Shown: piece by piece, positions 9,752 through 19,990 of the stretch
Numbering within the stretch: position 1 is the first letter of the stretch
Layout of the letters: each line of letters opens with the position of its first letter
NCBI GenBank assembly: GCA_019155205.2
Contig: JAHNZQ020000049.1
Span: 2,284,157-2,326,425, forward strand
DNA from: Gracilaria vermiculophylla
Taxonomy: Eukaryota; Rhodophyta; Florideophyceae; Gracilariales; Gracilariaceae
DNA: 42,269 bases
Direction of reading: 5' to 3'
Program-made: the position numbers and the translations under genes
The notes under the pieces: generated by a model
The model's input: the letters and a program-made list of their open reading frames with translations, nothing else
The model's database searches: none
What the model was told of the DNA's origin: nothing

Positions 9752-11602
9752 ATGTCTTCTCCGACTCCGGCGCCTATGTCGCCTTCGAATCCTGAGGTGT
9801 ACCACACCTCGACCGGTGCACCATTCCGTCCAGGAGAGCATTTCGATCATCGCGCCACGCGGGTCTTCTTCCATTTCCTCGACAGGTGCGTAAGCCTCCC
9901 GTGCTCCGTGGAGGATTACATTCATAACTTCCGCTTATAACATCAGACGATGCAATTCCGCGCCGTACCGGGGGTTGCGTGGACTGATAAGAGGAAGAAC
10001 GGGGTGGATGTCTATCGTGCTCACTGGCTCCACACTCCCGTGTAAGATGACAACGCTCTAACCACGGTGGGACACCATGATACTCCCCACTTGAGGTGCG
10101 CCGAAGAACGCAAGCTTCAGGCGCAACCCCAGGTACTCCTTCAAAAGGAGAGCTCACACCAACGAGCAGGGCGACCAGAAAGCATTGCCGATGGATGCTC
10201 TGCTCTCGCGGTATTGCTGTTCGATCCCCAGTATGATCGCCTCTTCTGGCTCAATGGAAATCGATGGGGGACGCACCTTGCGGACGAGACTCGAGTACGC
10301 ACCGCCTTCGGGTACTTCCATGGTTGGCGTAACTTGAAATTTTATGACATGCCTTTTGGCCAGCGTCCGAAGTACTACCTCAAGGTGAGTGACTCCTTGG
10401 GGGACCACCGGGTATCCCCGTACCTCTGCGTGGCGGAGTTCGCGGTCGGCCCCCTGATTGCGTATCTCCAAGCAAGCAACAAAGGCGTAGCCTCCTATAC
10501 GCAATGCCGGGACGGCCGCTTCTATTGGGACTCGTCGTGTCAGTCGAACGCCGGACGTTTGCTCCCGTTTTCGACATCCATTATCCAGGTACTGAGCTCC
10601 TTTGGCATCAAAAACCTTATTAAGGGCACCACATGGAGTGAGTCTGAAGCAGAAACGCTGTTGGATTAAAACCTGCAGGTAGCCTGAAATGACGTGCCGG
10701 GCTTCCTTTGGTACGACTATGGCGAAGCCAAGGTCCATCACATTGTGAGGAGCCATAATGGAGACGGTGACGGGCGAGCAAATCCTGCCTTTCTCCATCT
10801 GGCACCTTCTCGGGTTCCTCAAGTGCCACGTCTCCGAGTACCCGACTACGACCTTTTGATGGAGAGCCTGGCGCATGATATGCCCTGTCGGTTCCTGGCT
10901 CCGTCCCAGGATATGGGCGCTTCTCCTGAGGTGATACCTCCGCGGCCCGCCGCAGTGCCGAGTGCTCCCGCAGTGGTAGCCGCCGTGTCCCCTATGGAAG
11001 AGAACGAGATTGCTCTCGTCCCGGTACCTTCGGCCCCAGTGGTGCAACCCCGGTTGCGGAGCGTCCCTGCGACTGTTATTCGGCCTCGCCTGCGGAGCGT
11101 TCCAGCTCCCGCACCGCTTTCACCTCCGGTTTCACCGACTTCGTCCTTTGATTTGCCAACCTCCACTGTAGATCCTGCAGAATCCCGTCAGGAAGCCCGT
11201 ATCCTAAATGGTCCGCCGTCCACGGCTCCTTCTGCAGCGGTTGTTGCGCCGTCATCGGAGGTGGCCGCTTCGGGTGCGCCGCCAGGCGGAATCTCCTCTG
11301 GGGCTCTGGAAGCTGCCTTTAAGAAGTTGCTCCAGGCGTTCCTGGTGACGTGCCGTACTGCTACGGCTTCTCTTGTAGAGGCTCTACCCGAGGCGCGTGC
11401 TTGGATCTTAGAGCTTCACAAGTCCTGGGCAGACCGAGCCTCGATGGTGGCCGTCATGGAAAGCCTGTCGCAGCTCCTTGATAGCCAAGCATGCAAGGCA
11501 AAAGCGACCCTCGAAGTGGAGTATTCAACGCGATTTGGTGACCTGTATGTGATAGAACGCTGGCGAATAAAAAATCCTTCGGATGGAGCAGATGCTCCAT
11601 GA
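9752..11602 (+). pseudogene. antisense ORF (about 616 codons) inside the gypsy element, decayed
   Basis: One plus-strand frame runs from ATG 9752 (an in-frame TAG lies just upstream at 9716) to TGA 11600-11602. It is broken only by TAA at 9938, 10043 and 10667 and TGA at 10685. No frameshift is needed over 1.85 kb, which argues for a real ancestral gene rather than a shadow. The N-terminal half is globular and aromatic-rich (e.g. FDPQYDRLFWLNGNRWG, FGYFHGWRNLKFYDMPFGQ). Codons roughly 390-500 form a Pro/Ala/Ser/Val-rich linker, and the end is helical and Leu/Ala-rich. I recognise no family. It lies convergent to the pol end with a gap of only about 40 bp. Antisense ORFs upstream of the 3' LTR are known in some plant Tat-lineage gypsy elements; homology to those is not implied. 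Confidence 0.65.
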
Positions 11603-11642
11603 ACGGTAGTTCAAATATGACTAGACAATGCACGCTTGCTCA

Positions 11643-12351
11643 GTGACACGAAGTGCCGCCGTGGGAGCATGCGAAAAGCAAACAACGGCATGCTGGAGTC
11701 GAAAAAGTTAACGCCAGGTAGGGGATGGGCTGCGGAGACGAAAAACCAATCCGGTTTGGGGCCCCCTCCCCCTTTTTTTAACGGAAGTGCCTATGTGGAG
11801 ATGCGCTTCCGCTCCAGATTGGCATGGTATCGCTGGAGGAACTTCTCCGGGATGTGTTCCGGAGGTTCTTCCGTATCGTTCTTTGAGGTGTACCCATGTC
11901 ATCGGACGCAGTACAGTATTTGTGCAGGGGTTTATCAGTGGGAGACGATATGGTCCACCGCGTAGTGGATATCACTTTGAGGGGTCAGGATGGCATCCGG
12001 AGCCTCCGGTAATCGTTCACCAGGAGCGGTAATGCGGCTCCCAGTATCCCGTGGTGTCGTTGCGCCTGAGGTGGCCGGATGAGGAAGCTCCACGCGTTTT
12101 CCCTGAGGTGGGATGGCGGGCATTCCTGAGAGGTTGAGCTTTGGGACTTTCGTCACCCTATCGCGGCAGACGACGTCTCTGAGCCCGTTCACCTCAATGG
12201 CGACAGTATCCCAATAGATGGCCAGGACTTTGTAAATCCCTGAGGTGGTCGGCACAAACTTGCGCGTAAAGTCCGGCGGTTTGTCGGATGCTTCTCCGTG
12301 TTTGGCGAGGAAAACCTCATCGCCTTCCTTCCGTTGAGGGCCTTCCATCAC
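11643..12351 (-). pseudogene. gypsy integrase C-terminus with chromodomain (decayed)
   Basis: The minus-strand frame opening at 12351 reads an integrase C-terminal barrel region (GDEVFLAKHGE...) and a proline-rich linker. It continues in the same frame into a chromodomain: YAVDHIV, then YCVR-stop-HGYTSKNDT, then PPEHIPEKFLQRYHANLERKR. The TGA at 11899-11901 stands exactly where chromodomains carry the first aromatic Trp of the 'VRWHGY' motif, and TGA/TAA at 11932-11937 break the preceding turn. A chromodomain on the integrase places the element among the chromoviruses, which use it to target methylated-histone chromatin. It is no longer translatable as one protein. Confidence 0.8.
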
Positions 12352-12384
12352 CTTCCGGTCGAAGTCCTGTTTTTATCTCCTCTT

Positions 12385-13153
12385 TCAGGCGTTGAGTCTC
12401 TCCTTCGCGAGGGAGAGTGCGTTGTCATACCGCCTTAGGATGAAGCGTTTGGATTGCGCCGCTGTTGGCGCCTGTGGTCCGTTCGCCGGATGCGCTCTGG
12501 TGCGTGCCGCAATAACGCTACTTTGCGGGATGCGCCAGAGCACCAGATTGAAAGGAGCGTTCCCCGTGGAGCGTTGCCCGTGCAGGTTGTATGCATACGT
12601 GAGGGGGCCCACATATGCGTCCAAATCCTTTTGATGGTCCGCAACGTAGTTTTTCAGCCTCAAGGCGATGGTCTGGTTGAATATTTCCGCCTGCCCATTG
12701 GTCTCGGTTGATAAGCAGTTGTAAACAACTGTTTCATCCCCAGCATTCCGGAGATGGTGCTGAAGAGCTTCGCCACAAACTCGGGTCCATTATCCATAAG
12801 GAGGGACAATGGTCCCTTGTAGGGGTAAACCCAATGCTCCAAAAAGGCGTTGGAAATCACTGCTGCGGTGGTGTTCCGCAGGGGGATGGCCCGCGTGATC
12901 TTGGAGAACCGATCCGTAATCACGAGGATAAATCGGTGCCCTCGCCTTGTTTTTTAGAGAGGGCCTAAGATGCCCATGGCCAGGATTTCCAAAGGTCCTG
13001 AAGGCGAGAACAGGGTGAGCGGCGTCTGGTCTTTCCGTATATTCCCTCTAGCAGCGGCGCAGGACTAGCAATCCCCCACCGTTTGGAAGGCGCCATTAGC
13101 CATTTTCGGCCAATAGACTTCCCTCCGCATGGTGAAATACATCCACGATCCAC
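12385..13153 (-). pseudogene. gypsy integrase zinc-binding and catalytic core (decayed)
   Basis: The minus strand shows the core VITDRFSKITRAIPL, then LLMDNGPEFVAKLF. After a one-base frameshift near 12683 it continues GQAEIFNQTIALRLKNY. This preserves a D-D-35-E arrangement, and the following region (YVGPLTYAYNLHGQRSTGNAPFNLV) is typical of Ty3/gypsy integrases. Upstream, remnants of the N-terminal domain (around 13050-13153) are interrupted by a stop. The catalytic residues are still present, but the frame is broken at least twice. Confidence 0.85.
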
Positions 13154-13264
13154 CGGGGTGCCCGACGAGGCTAGGATAGTGCGAGAGGTACAGCACCCTC
13201 GCCCGTAGTTTCAACAGGGGGGGGCGCGGCGTACAAGCACGCCGTCTCGGTCAACATCAAATGA

Positions 13265-14035
13265 CTATGTTAAACTTCCCACAGTGCCGAGGCACTCCTT
13301 GCAGTACGCATCTATACATTGGTCCATCAGGAACTCCGCTACGGTAATGGGGAGAATTTCTCTCTCCTCCTCGACAACAGCCATCACCTCAGGGAGTCGA
13401 CTATACCTTCCTCTAGGTTCACAGCATTCCAAACATTCTCCATCGGATCCTTCTTTCCCGTCGGTGTCTCGGATGACCAGAAACGGGATGTTGTCCTCCA
13501 ATGGTGTTTTGTCTTCCCTCTCGGTGGAGATTCGCGATAGCGCGTCCGCTGCCTGGTGTTTGATGCCAGAGTGGTGAACGATGTCAAACTCGAACTCCAG
13601 AAGGCGTAACCTCCACCTTTCCAGGCGGCCGGAAGCATCCGTCAAGGGCAGTATTCACTTCAGTGGTGCGTGGTCCGTTCTCAAGGTTAAGCGCACGGCT
13701 ATCAGGTATTGGCGTAAAAGCAATACCGCCCACACGATGGCGAGACATTTGCGCTACGAGGTGGAATAATTTTGATTCGTAGGGATGAGGCTGTGACTCC
13801 AATATCCAATGGGTTGAAGTCCACGTTCCGGTTGCTACTGTAGGAGGGCATATCCGACCTGGTATTTACAGGCATCAGTGTCCAGCACCATTTGGCTGTG
13901 CCGCTTCGGAAGTATCAAGGCCGGTGGTTCTATTAGTCTCCTCTTCAGGGTGTTAAAGGCTTCAAAATCCCCGTTTGTCAAGATATCCAATTGCGTTGGC
14001 TTCTCCTTCTCCAAGAGGCGATTTAACGGCGCCAC
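13265..14035 (-). pseudogene. gypsy RNase H and connection to integrase (decayed)
   Basis: The start of RNase H is seen as VLDTDACKYQVGYALLQ around 13840-13900, with the DTDA catalytic Asp. The middle is frameshifted (13584-13802 reads out of frame). It returns as [21 protein letters not shown] followed by [10 protein letters not shown], the well-known gypsy RNase H end, at about 13510-13630. Confidence 0.85.
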
Positions 14036-14072
14036 TATACGGGAAGAAATCGGTACAAACCTCCGGAATACA

Positions 14073-15077
14073 TTACAGAACCCTAGGAAGATGCGGAGCT
14101 CCGTGTGATTTTTCTGGGAGGTCGAGCGTCCTTAATGGCGTCCTTTTTTTTTTGGAAAACTGCAGGCGGCCAAGGAGCACAACGTGCCCCAGGTATTCCA
14201 CCGAAGGTTTGAAAAAGAAACATTTTTCCAGCTTCAAGGTGAGTCCAGCATGCTTTAGGAGTGGGAGCACGTGCTTCACAAGGATGAAGAGCTCCTTAAC
14301 GCTACGGGAGTACATGATGACATCATCGATGTACACCAAGACGTACTGCCACTTCACCTTTGATAGAATTTTATCCACCGCTCGCTGGAACGTAGCGGGT
14401 GCATTTTTTAATCCAAATGGCATCCTTAGGAATCTAAAAATCCCAAAGTGCGAGGTAAACGTTGTGTTATCCTTATTGGAGTCGTCCATCTCAATCTGCC
14501 AGTAGCCGCTGTTGGCACACAGCGTGGATAAAATGGACGCATCGCCTAACGAGTCGATACATTCATCCATGCGAGGTATCGGGAACGAATCGCATACCGT
14601 CACCTCGTTGAGGTTTCTGTAATCAAAACAGAATCTTTCGGAGCCATCTTTTCTCTTCACAAACAACATCAGGGAGGCCCATTTGGTATTGGAGGGCTCG
14701 ATAACGCCCTTCTTCAGCATTCAGTGGACCTCATCGCGTTCATAATCGCACGAATATGGTCCGGCCCTCCCTGAAAATTGATGTACCGGTTTCGCATCAA
14801 GCGTGAGCCAGATCCTGTGCTTGGCCAGGCTGAACTGCCCCAGGCGACCAGACCACATTTCCTCAAAGCAGGATAGCATGTCCGCTATCCTATGGCGAGA
14901 CCATTCGAAATACATGCCAATTTTGGAGCTTCTCCTGCTAGAGGGCAGGATTGCCGTCCTCTGGAGCCGTTGAAGTCGCTTCAGCCTCCATGGTGACGAT
15001 TGCATCGCGGTACGCAAGGTCTTCCCCACAAGGAAGATGAGCAAGTCCTGCCGGGGCCGGTAGTTCCAGTCCGACAA
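14073..15077 (-). pseudogene. gypsy reverse transcriptase (decayed, motif A aspartate lost)
   Basis: One minus frame, interrupted by a TGA at 14721-14723, carries the full RT palm: GVIEPSNTKWAS, RKDGSERFCFDYRNLNEVT, GYWQIEMDD, MPFGLKNAPATFQRAVD and VYIDDVIMYS. The YIDD box is intact. In motif A the sequence reads STLCANSGYWQ, with Cys where Ty3/gypsy RTs have the metal-binding Asp, so the enzyme would be dead even if the stop were absent. The 118-codon part before the stop holds the usual approach to the fingers (HRIWLTLDAKPVHQF). Confidence 0.92.
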
Positions 15078-15294
15078 TAGTTCTTTTTTGGAGCCGTAAT
15101 GGCGACTCCTTCATGTTGGCGAGCACAACCCTGAAGGGAATGTTCGGTATTATTTCCATAACACCGTTCGCCTCCATGGAGTGCTGCTTCGTCGTCAGGT
15201 GTGAATTCCTCTGTAGGAATGAAAGGCTAGACGTAGAGCTCTTCATTAAAACTTCGGCCTGACACCTCACGGGTATTTCGATGCTCTTCACCAC
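14938..15294 (-). pseudogene. gypsy pol linker between protease and RT
   Basis: The minus ORF contains LANMKESPLRLQKRTIVGLEL, matching the conserved 'N-x-x-L-K-G-T-x-L-G/A' type segment that links protease and RT in Ty3/gypsy polyproteins. It is in a different frame from its neighbours, indicating indels on both sides. Confidence 0.6.
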
Positions 15295-15509
15295 TTGGAG
15301 CTTATTCTACTGCGTCTCCTTAGGAACATTATCCACGTGATGTGCATTGGCATCCTATCCTGGTGATGCGGACACTATACCTACAGGGGCGGTGTCGTGA
15401 AACGTCTTCCTCCGCAGGCGTGGGTAGATTACACGTACATACCGGCCCACGAAGAAAAAGCCCAATATGCATTATGCGGCCAAGTTGGTCGCCACGAGGA
15501 ACCACACTT

Positions 15510-15899
15510 TCACCTGTAAGAAGCCCAACCGGAGATAAAGGGGATTGCGCCGAGGATGGTCAATGCTCGACGCGACGCATCGCGCACCGTAGGGAGCTTG
15601 CCAGTCCTCAAGGAGCAGAGAGCAGACCGCGGAAGCACGTCGGCGTGCACCAGATTGGGGCCGGCTCCGGTATTGAGGATACCGCGCACCGTGGTGATGG
15701 CGAGCGGCGAACATCCTATAGAGGCGAATACCTTGTAATTCTCACGGCGAAGCGTGCGAACAGAATCCTCAAAGGTGTCGAATGGGTCAAACGTAATAGC
15801 GGGGCCCGCCGATTCTGCGTTGACGGAGCAGACGGCTTCTCCCCCTTTCCTAAACGCGACCTCCATGGAGCTGAGGCTCGATGGTAAGAAGCCACACAA
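15510..15899 (-). pseudogene. gypsy retropepsin-like protease (active-site Asp changed to Asn)
   Basis: The minus ORF contains ITTVRGILNTGAGPNLVHADVLP-type sequence. The family motif is D-T/S-G-A; here the codon is AAT (Asn), consistent with a single G-to-A change. It follows gag and precedes the pol linker, as expected. The replacement abolishes the catalytic dyad of an aspartic protease. Confidence 0.8.
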
Positions 15900-16189
15900 A
15901 GCCTCTAAGCGTGATACTGAAGGATTTCCTGGTTGGAGAGGGGCGAAGTTCCAGTCGAGGACTGCTTCTGCGGTTGTGTATCGCGATGCAACGTGTTCTC
16001 ATGAGGTGCAACCAGCCTGGACACCGGCACCTGCGTTGTGGGTGCAAGTCACAATGGGACAGGATGCATTTCTGGTAGAGCACGGGAACCGTAGTTTCCT
16101 TGATGGGAGCGGATGTCACGATACGCGTTTCGATAACTTCCGCTCTCCGTTGGTGTGTCCTTCAGGTCCTGAAAGTCTTTTTTCCGTTC

Positions 16190-18179
16190 CTACAGGATGG
16201 CGGCCCTCATTGCCGGGGTGAGAGTCATACAGTGCACTGGATCTCGACATAAGCAAATCCTGCAAGGCAGTGGGTAGCCTCGAGGGTTTGCAAATCGGAC
16301 ACTCCTGTACGATCCTGCCGAGGCGTACGAAGTGGGGGACGAGGGTGTCCTTGTCCGAGACGGTGCTCCCTGAGGTGAGGCGTATGTGAGGAAAAGGGCC
16401 TCTTGCTCTCCTACGAGTGTGAGTTCGTCGACCTCCTCCGAGGTGCTGGAGTCCAGCGTCAGGGGGGATGCCCGACGGGTCCTTGAGGCCGCCGGTTTGA
16501 CCGAAAGTGTAGTATGGCTGCGACGAACGGCACGGTGGGTATCCCCATAAGATTCCGCAAAACGCGCTGACTCGTTATAGGTGGTCTTTTGGTGCGTGGG
16601 TAGATGATTACGCACCCTCGCACAGATCGTAGGAAGACGTCCCTCGACAAACAACGACTTCAACCACCGTTCTGAGTATACGTTCCCGCACGGTAGGGCC
16701 TTTGTTCACAGCTTCTGTGAGAACTCCGTATCGGTCATTCCCGTGTTCTGCCTATAGCAGGTGACTTCAGCACCAGCATCGGCTATCTACTCGTCAGTGG
16801 CGTACCTTTTTGAAGAGGAAATTGACTACTTCTGGGTACGTCGTCAAGATCTCCGTTCCAGGATCATACACAATGGCGCTCCCCCCTGTGAGGCATGGCT
16901 GCATCAGCGAATTTGCTTGGCCTGTGAGGTAGAACTGAAAGCACCAGACGGTGACGCCTTTATGGACACCATTGGTGTTACATGCTGAACGGAATCGTGT
17001 TAAAAACTTCAACACCGAGATAGGGTCTTTGCCTGAAAAATAGTGCCCCTTCATTTGAATATCCATCCGGCGCTGGATTTTCGTGAGTCATTTAGCGACG
17101 GACAAGTAATAAAGAGTGGAGCGATCATTGCAGCTGTGTGTGTCATAGTCCAGGCCTTTGGCGAAGAGGTCGTTATGCGTGACGAACTTCCTGACCATTC
17201 TGCTCTTCTCCTTGGGAGGTATACTGTCCTCCGAGCTGAAGGTGTTTACGGCTTCGGAGTCTGAATTTTTTTCCAATTCAATGTCTCGCTTTCTTCTTTT
17301 CTCCCTCCGTTTCTTTCGGCGTCTTTCTTTGAGGTGGTGTGGACTACTGACGATACCACCGTTATTGCGATCCACCCGAGGAGTATCCTGTCCTTCTCTC
17401 CTTTGGTGAATTCCTTCGCGACCGGTATTCTGTCCTCCTCTGCGGGGCTTCAGGTCCAAACGGTGTATAGCAAGGTTCCTGAGGTGGTCCCGTTTCCGTG
17501 TGGCAGTAGTCTTTCCTCCACTGGCGTAGGGGGCGGCAGTATCCTCCCCTTCTCTTCCCAGGGTCACCTTAGGTGTTGATAGAGGGAACCTCTCCTGTAC
17601 GGAAGAATAACTTTGAAACGCCGCTTCGGGGAGCAGCTGCGCTGTTTGGGAGCGAATCTCCGCACGGATAACATATTAGATCACCTTGAGGAAAGGATCG
17701 GAATCCAGCAAAGCATCCACAGCACGGTGAGCGCTCTCCACTGCAATTTACTCTACAAGGACGTGGCGGGGCGCTTCGAAGTGGGCTTCAACACCTGCAG
17801 GTATTCCTTCAACGAGCTCTTGTGAGAGCCAGTCCATCAGGCGTGAGGCCGGCGACTCTAGGAGGGAGTTAGTATCCGGGTGTTCTCGTCCTTGCGGCTC
17901 CTGTGGTAGTTGATGCGATGCCGTGTGTGGTTCTTCAACCTCCACATCGGATTTCTCTAGAGGTGTCGCGGGGGTTTCCGCTTATCTCCGATCATGCATT
18001 CTCCTGAGGCGATTCCTGAAAGGCTCCACAGAGCAGCCAGGATTCCGAAGGAGACTTTTAGGGTCCTCCAGTGTGGCGGCCATCTTCTGGGGAGCGCTGC
18101 GCGTGCTGCGCCCATAGACGGAGTCGGTTGCTTGAGGATCCGGTAGGGGGTTTTCCAGTGGATGTTTTGAGGGGTCCAT
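16190..18179 (-). pseudogene. gypsy gag (decayed)
   Basis: A single minus frame runs from about 18179 to 16794 with internal stops: TAA near 17980, TAA at 17748-17750, another TAA near 17690, and TGA at 17088-17090. Features in order are a charged Lys/Arg-rich stretch (about 17270-17340) and a capsid-like segment (GHYFSGKDPISVLKFLTRFR, 16990-17060). A frame change follows, then YSERWLKSLFVEGRLPTIC and a short Cys/His cluster (CRICLCRDPVHC, about 16225-16260) that may be a degraded zinc knuckle. The order relative to protease and RT fits gag. Confidence 0.75.
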
Positions 18180-18313
18180 AGAGGAGTAAGTCAGGGGTGA
18201 GGGTCGTCCACTTCCGAATCACCTTGAGGAAGAATTACACTGTTGGGGTTCATTCGTTGCAAACTAGAAACACGGTTCTGCTTCGACTTTTGCAAATCCT
18301 TTAGGAAATGCGA

Positions 18314-18333
18314 CCTTTTAAGTCGGGAGACCA
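18314..18333 (-). promoter_or_regulatory. possible primer binding site of the gypsy element
   Basis: Ten bases inside the 5' LTR edge the minus strand reads TGGTCTCCCGACTTAAAAGG. It starts with TGG as tRNA-complementary primer sites do, but I cannot match it to a specific tRNA and the 10-base offset is unusual. Confidence 0.25.
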
Positions 18334-18343
18334 GTTGTCGTAC

Positions 18344-18889
18344 TGTCAGGCCTCCTTTCGAGGTAGTAGAGCACAACGTCTCTTGGGAGTTTTTTTTACA
18401 ACAATGGTGAGTGTTCCTAAAGATGGTCTTCGGTATCCGCAGTCGCGAGCCGGTGGAATTCTAAAAGGGGATCTGCAAACACCAAGCCGAGGGGGAGGGT
18501 CACTGGGCAGACAATGCTCCTACAGGCGCTGCTATGATGCGACCTGGGGATCGGCGGCTTAGAAACCTGAGGATGGTCGAGGACAGTCTCCAACTGGAAA
18601 GGTAGAGGAAGACTCAAGGGTGCTTGTCTTTACTTCTCCAGAGATGGAGCTCAACCGGCAGATTAAGTATCAAGCCAGGAGTGCGCCTCGGCACGTCTTA
18701 CTACTGTAGTAAGTACCTGCGTAAATTATCTAAAATAAATAAGACTTTTACCGTCCCTTAGGGGTACTGTAGCGCACGCGGGCTGAATTATGCACCACGA
18801 GGCTCAGTTAATAAAATACGAGCCCTCCTTAAGATTACTATACCACAAGGCCACACCACCATGTTTCTTTTAGGAGCCACTGTACTACA
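18344..18889 (-). repeat. 5' LTR of the gypsy element
   Basis: 546 bp, direct repeat of 8484-9031. On the minus strand it begins TGTAGTACAG and ends CTGACA. Differences are concentrated at the two ends. Confidence 0.9.
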
Positions 18890-19990
18890 TTCTGTAGCAA
18901 AAAAGCGCCTCCTCGCACTTGCTTGCACACGTAGTGGCAGCACAAGTCTAAGTGCTTGGTGTGCCAAAAGTCCTCGGCAATATTCTCACTAGTCCACTTG
19001 AAGCTCCCAGAAGTATTTTCAAACACCACGACAGAATCTTGATGAATTCCCAATTTTTCAAGAAGTTGACGAAGCGACAAGATTACTTTCGACGCTTCTG
19101 AAAGTTCGAATTATTCAGACTCGGTACCGCTCAAAGTACTGCACTTCGTCAATGCAGTGGTGCAGTAGTCAGCTTCTTCACCGTAAAATAGAACCATACC
19201 AATCTTCTAATATCTTTTTGCACCAGCTTCTCCACCCTAATTTGCATACATGTAAGCTTTGAGCTGATCTTCGTCTCCGGCACCGAGCTTTAAACCGCGT
19301 TTTGGAGTCAACTACATTGCTGCCTTTCTAAGATTTATCGACGGGATCTCCGCGTAACTCGCATGCATGCTCGTTACGAAAGCAATGTTGGAGCTCGTAT
19401 GTGTAGCAATGTACAGTAGGCTCCCTTTTATGCTTCCGTAAGGAAACTTTTCATTAGCCGACTCGTCCCTAGCTGTGCTCAAGTCGACTTAAGGGTCGCA
19501 TAGTAAGAGCATATCATAACTTTAGTCCATTACTATGTTTTTCACGAATAGGTAAGATTACTTGCCTTGTACCAGGGTACGGTGGGCTTCACTATGAACG
19601 CTTTTCATGTCGAGGACGTTGGTTATGCCTGTATCATTGGCTTTCAACGTCCCTACAAGCTTTTTCTCCAGAGAATAAAACATGGCCTCGTTCTTGGCTA
19701 TAATAATTGAGTCGTTGACGTAGCACAAGACCATCGTACCATCTCCTGTAAATAAATATGGCGCGGATGACGTGGAATTGATACCAATACCCATCAATTC
19801 TTTCAAACGAATATCATACTAGATGCGTGATGCTTCACGAAGGCAATATAGAATTTCCCTCATACGAAGACCCTTACAGTAGTGGTTACCAGAAATATGG
19901 ATTTGCAGTTCGTTTTTCGGACCGTAAGTTAGCACTTGGTTTCGACAGAAAGCCTTGATTGGGTGGTGAAAACAGAGTATCTATGATTTT
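18890..19990 (-). pseudogene. Ty1/copia pol fragment: RT and RNase H (right part of split element)
   Basis: Minus-strand segments in copia order: LREASRI-stop-YDIRLKEL (about 19800-19860), then ISGINSTSSAP-like sequence, LFTGDGTMVLCYVNDSIIIAKN (RT catalytic box) and DEDQLKAYMYAN (about 19260). These are followed by the RNase H segment GIHQDSVVVFENTSGSFKWTS and NIAEDFWHTKHLDLCCHYV, ending at the gypsy LTR. The box reads YVND instead of YVDD (codon AAC at 19714-19716), removing a catalytic Asp. Several stops are present. The 5' part of the element (gag, integrase) was not found, so it is truncated near 20 kb. Confidence 0.88.

Larger units (their letters stand above)
8484..18889 (-). mobile_element. 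Ty3/gypsy chromovirus, full-length but defective (10.4 kb)
   Basis: Two direct LTRs (8484-9031 and 18344-18889) bound a minus-strand gag-pol in the Ty3/gypsy order gag, protease, RT, RNase H, integrase, chromodomain. A purine-rich tract lies against the 3' LTR. The element sits inside a copia RNase H gene whose two halves flank it. The LTRs are roughly 90% identical, indicating an old insertion, and every ORF carries stops or frameshifts. The 2.6-kb stretch between pol and the 3' LTR is long for a chromovirus and carries a large antisense ORF. Confidence 0.93.

Noticed and set aside
10154..11047. 297-codon open minus-strand ORF inside the gypsy element
   Set aside because: It overlaps the antisense (plus) ORF, whose translation has far more protein-like composition. 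The minus reading is rich in Arg, His and Gly and lacks any gypsy motif, so I treat it as a shadow.
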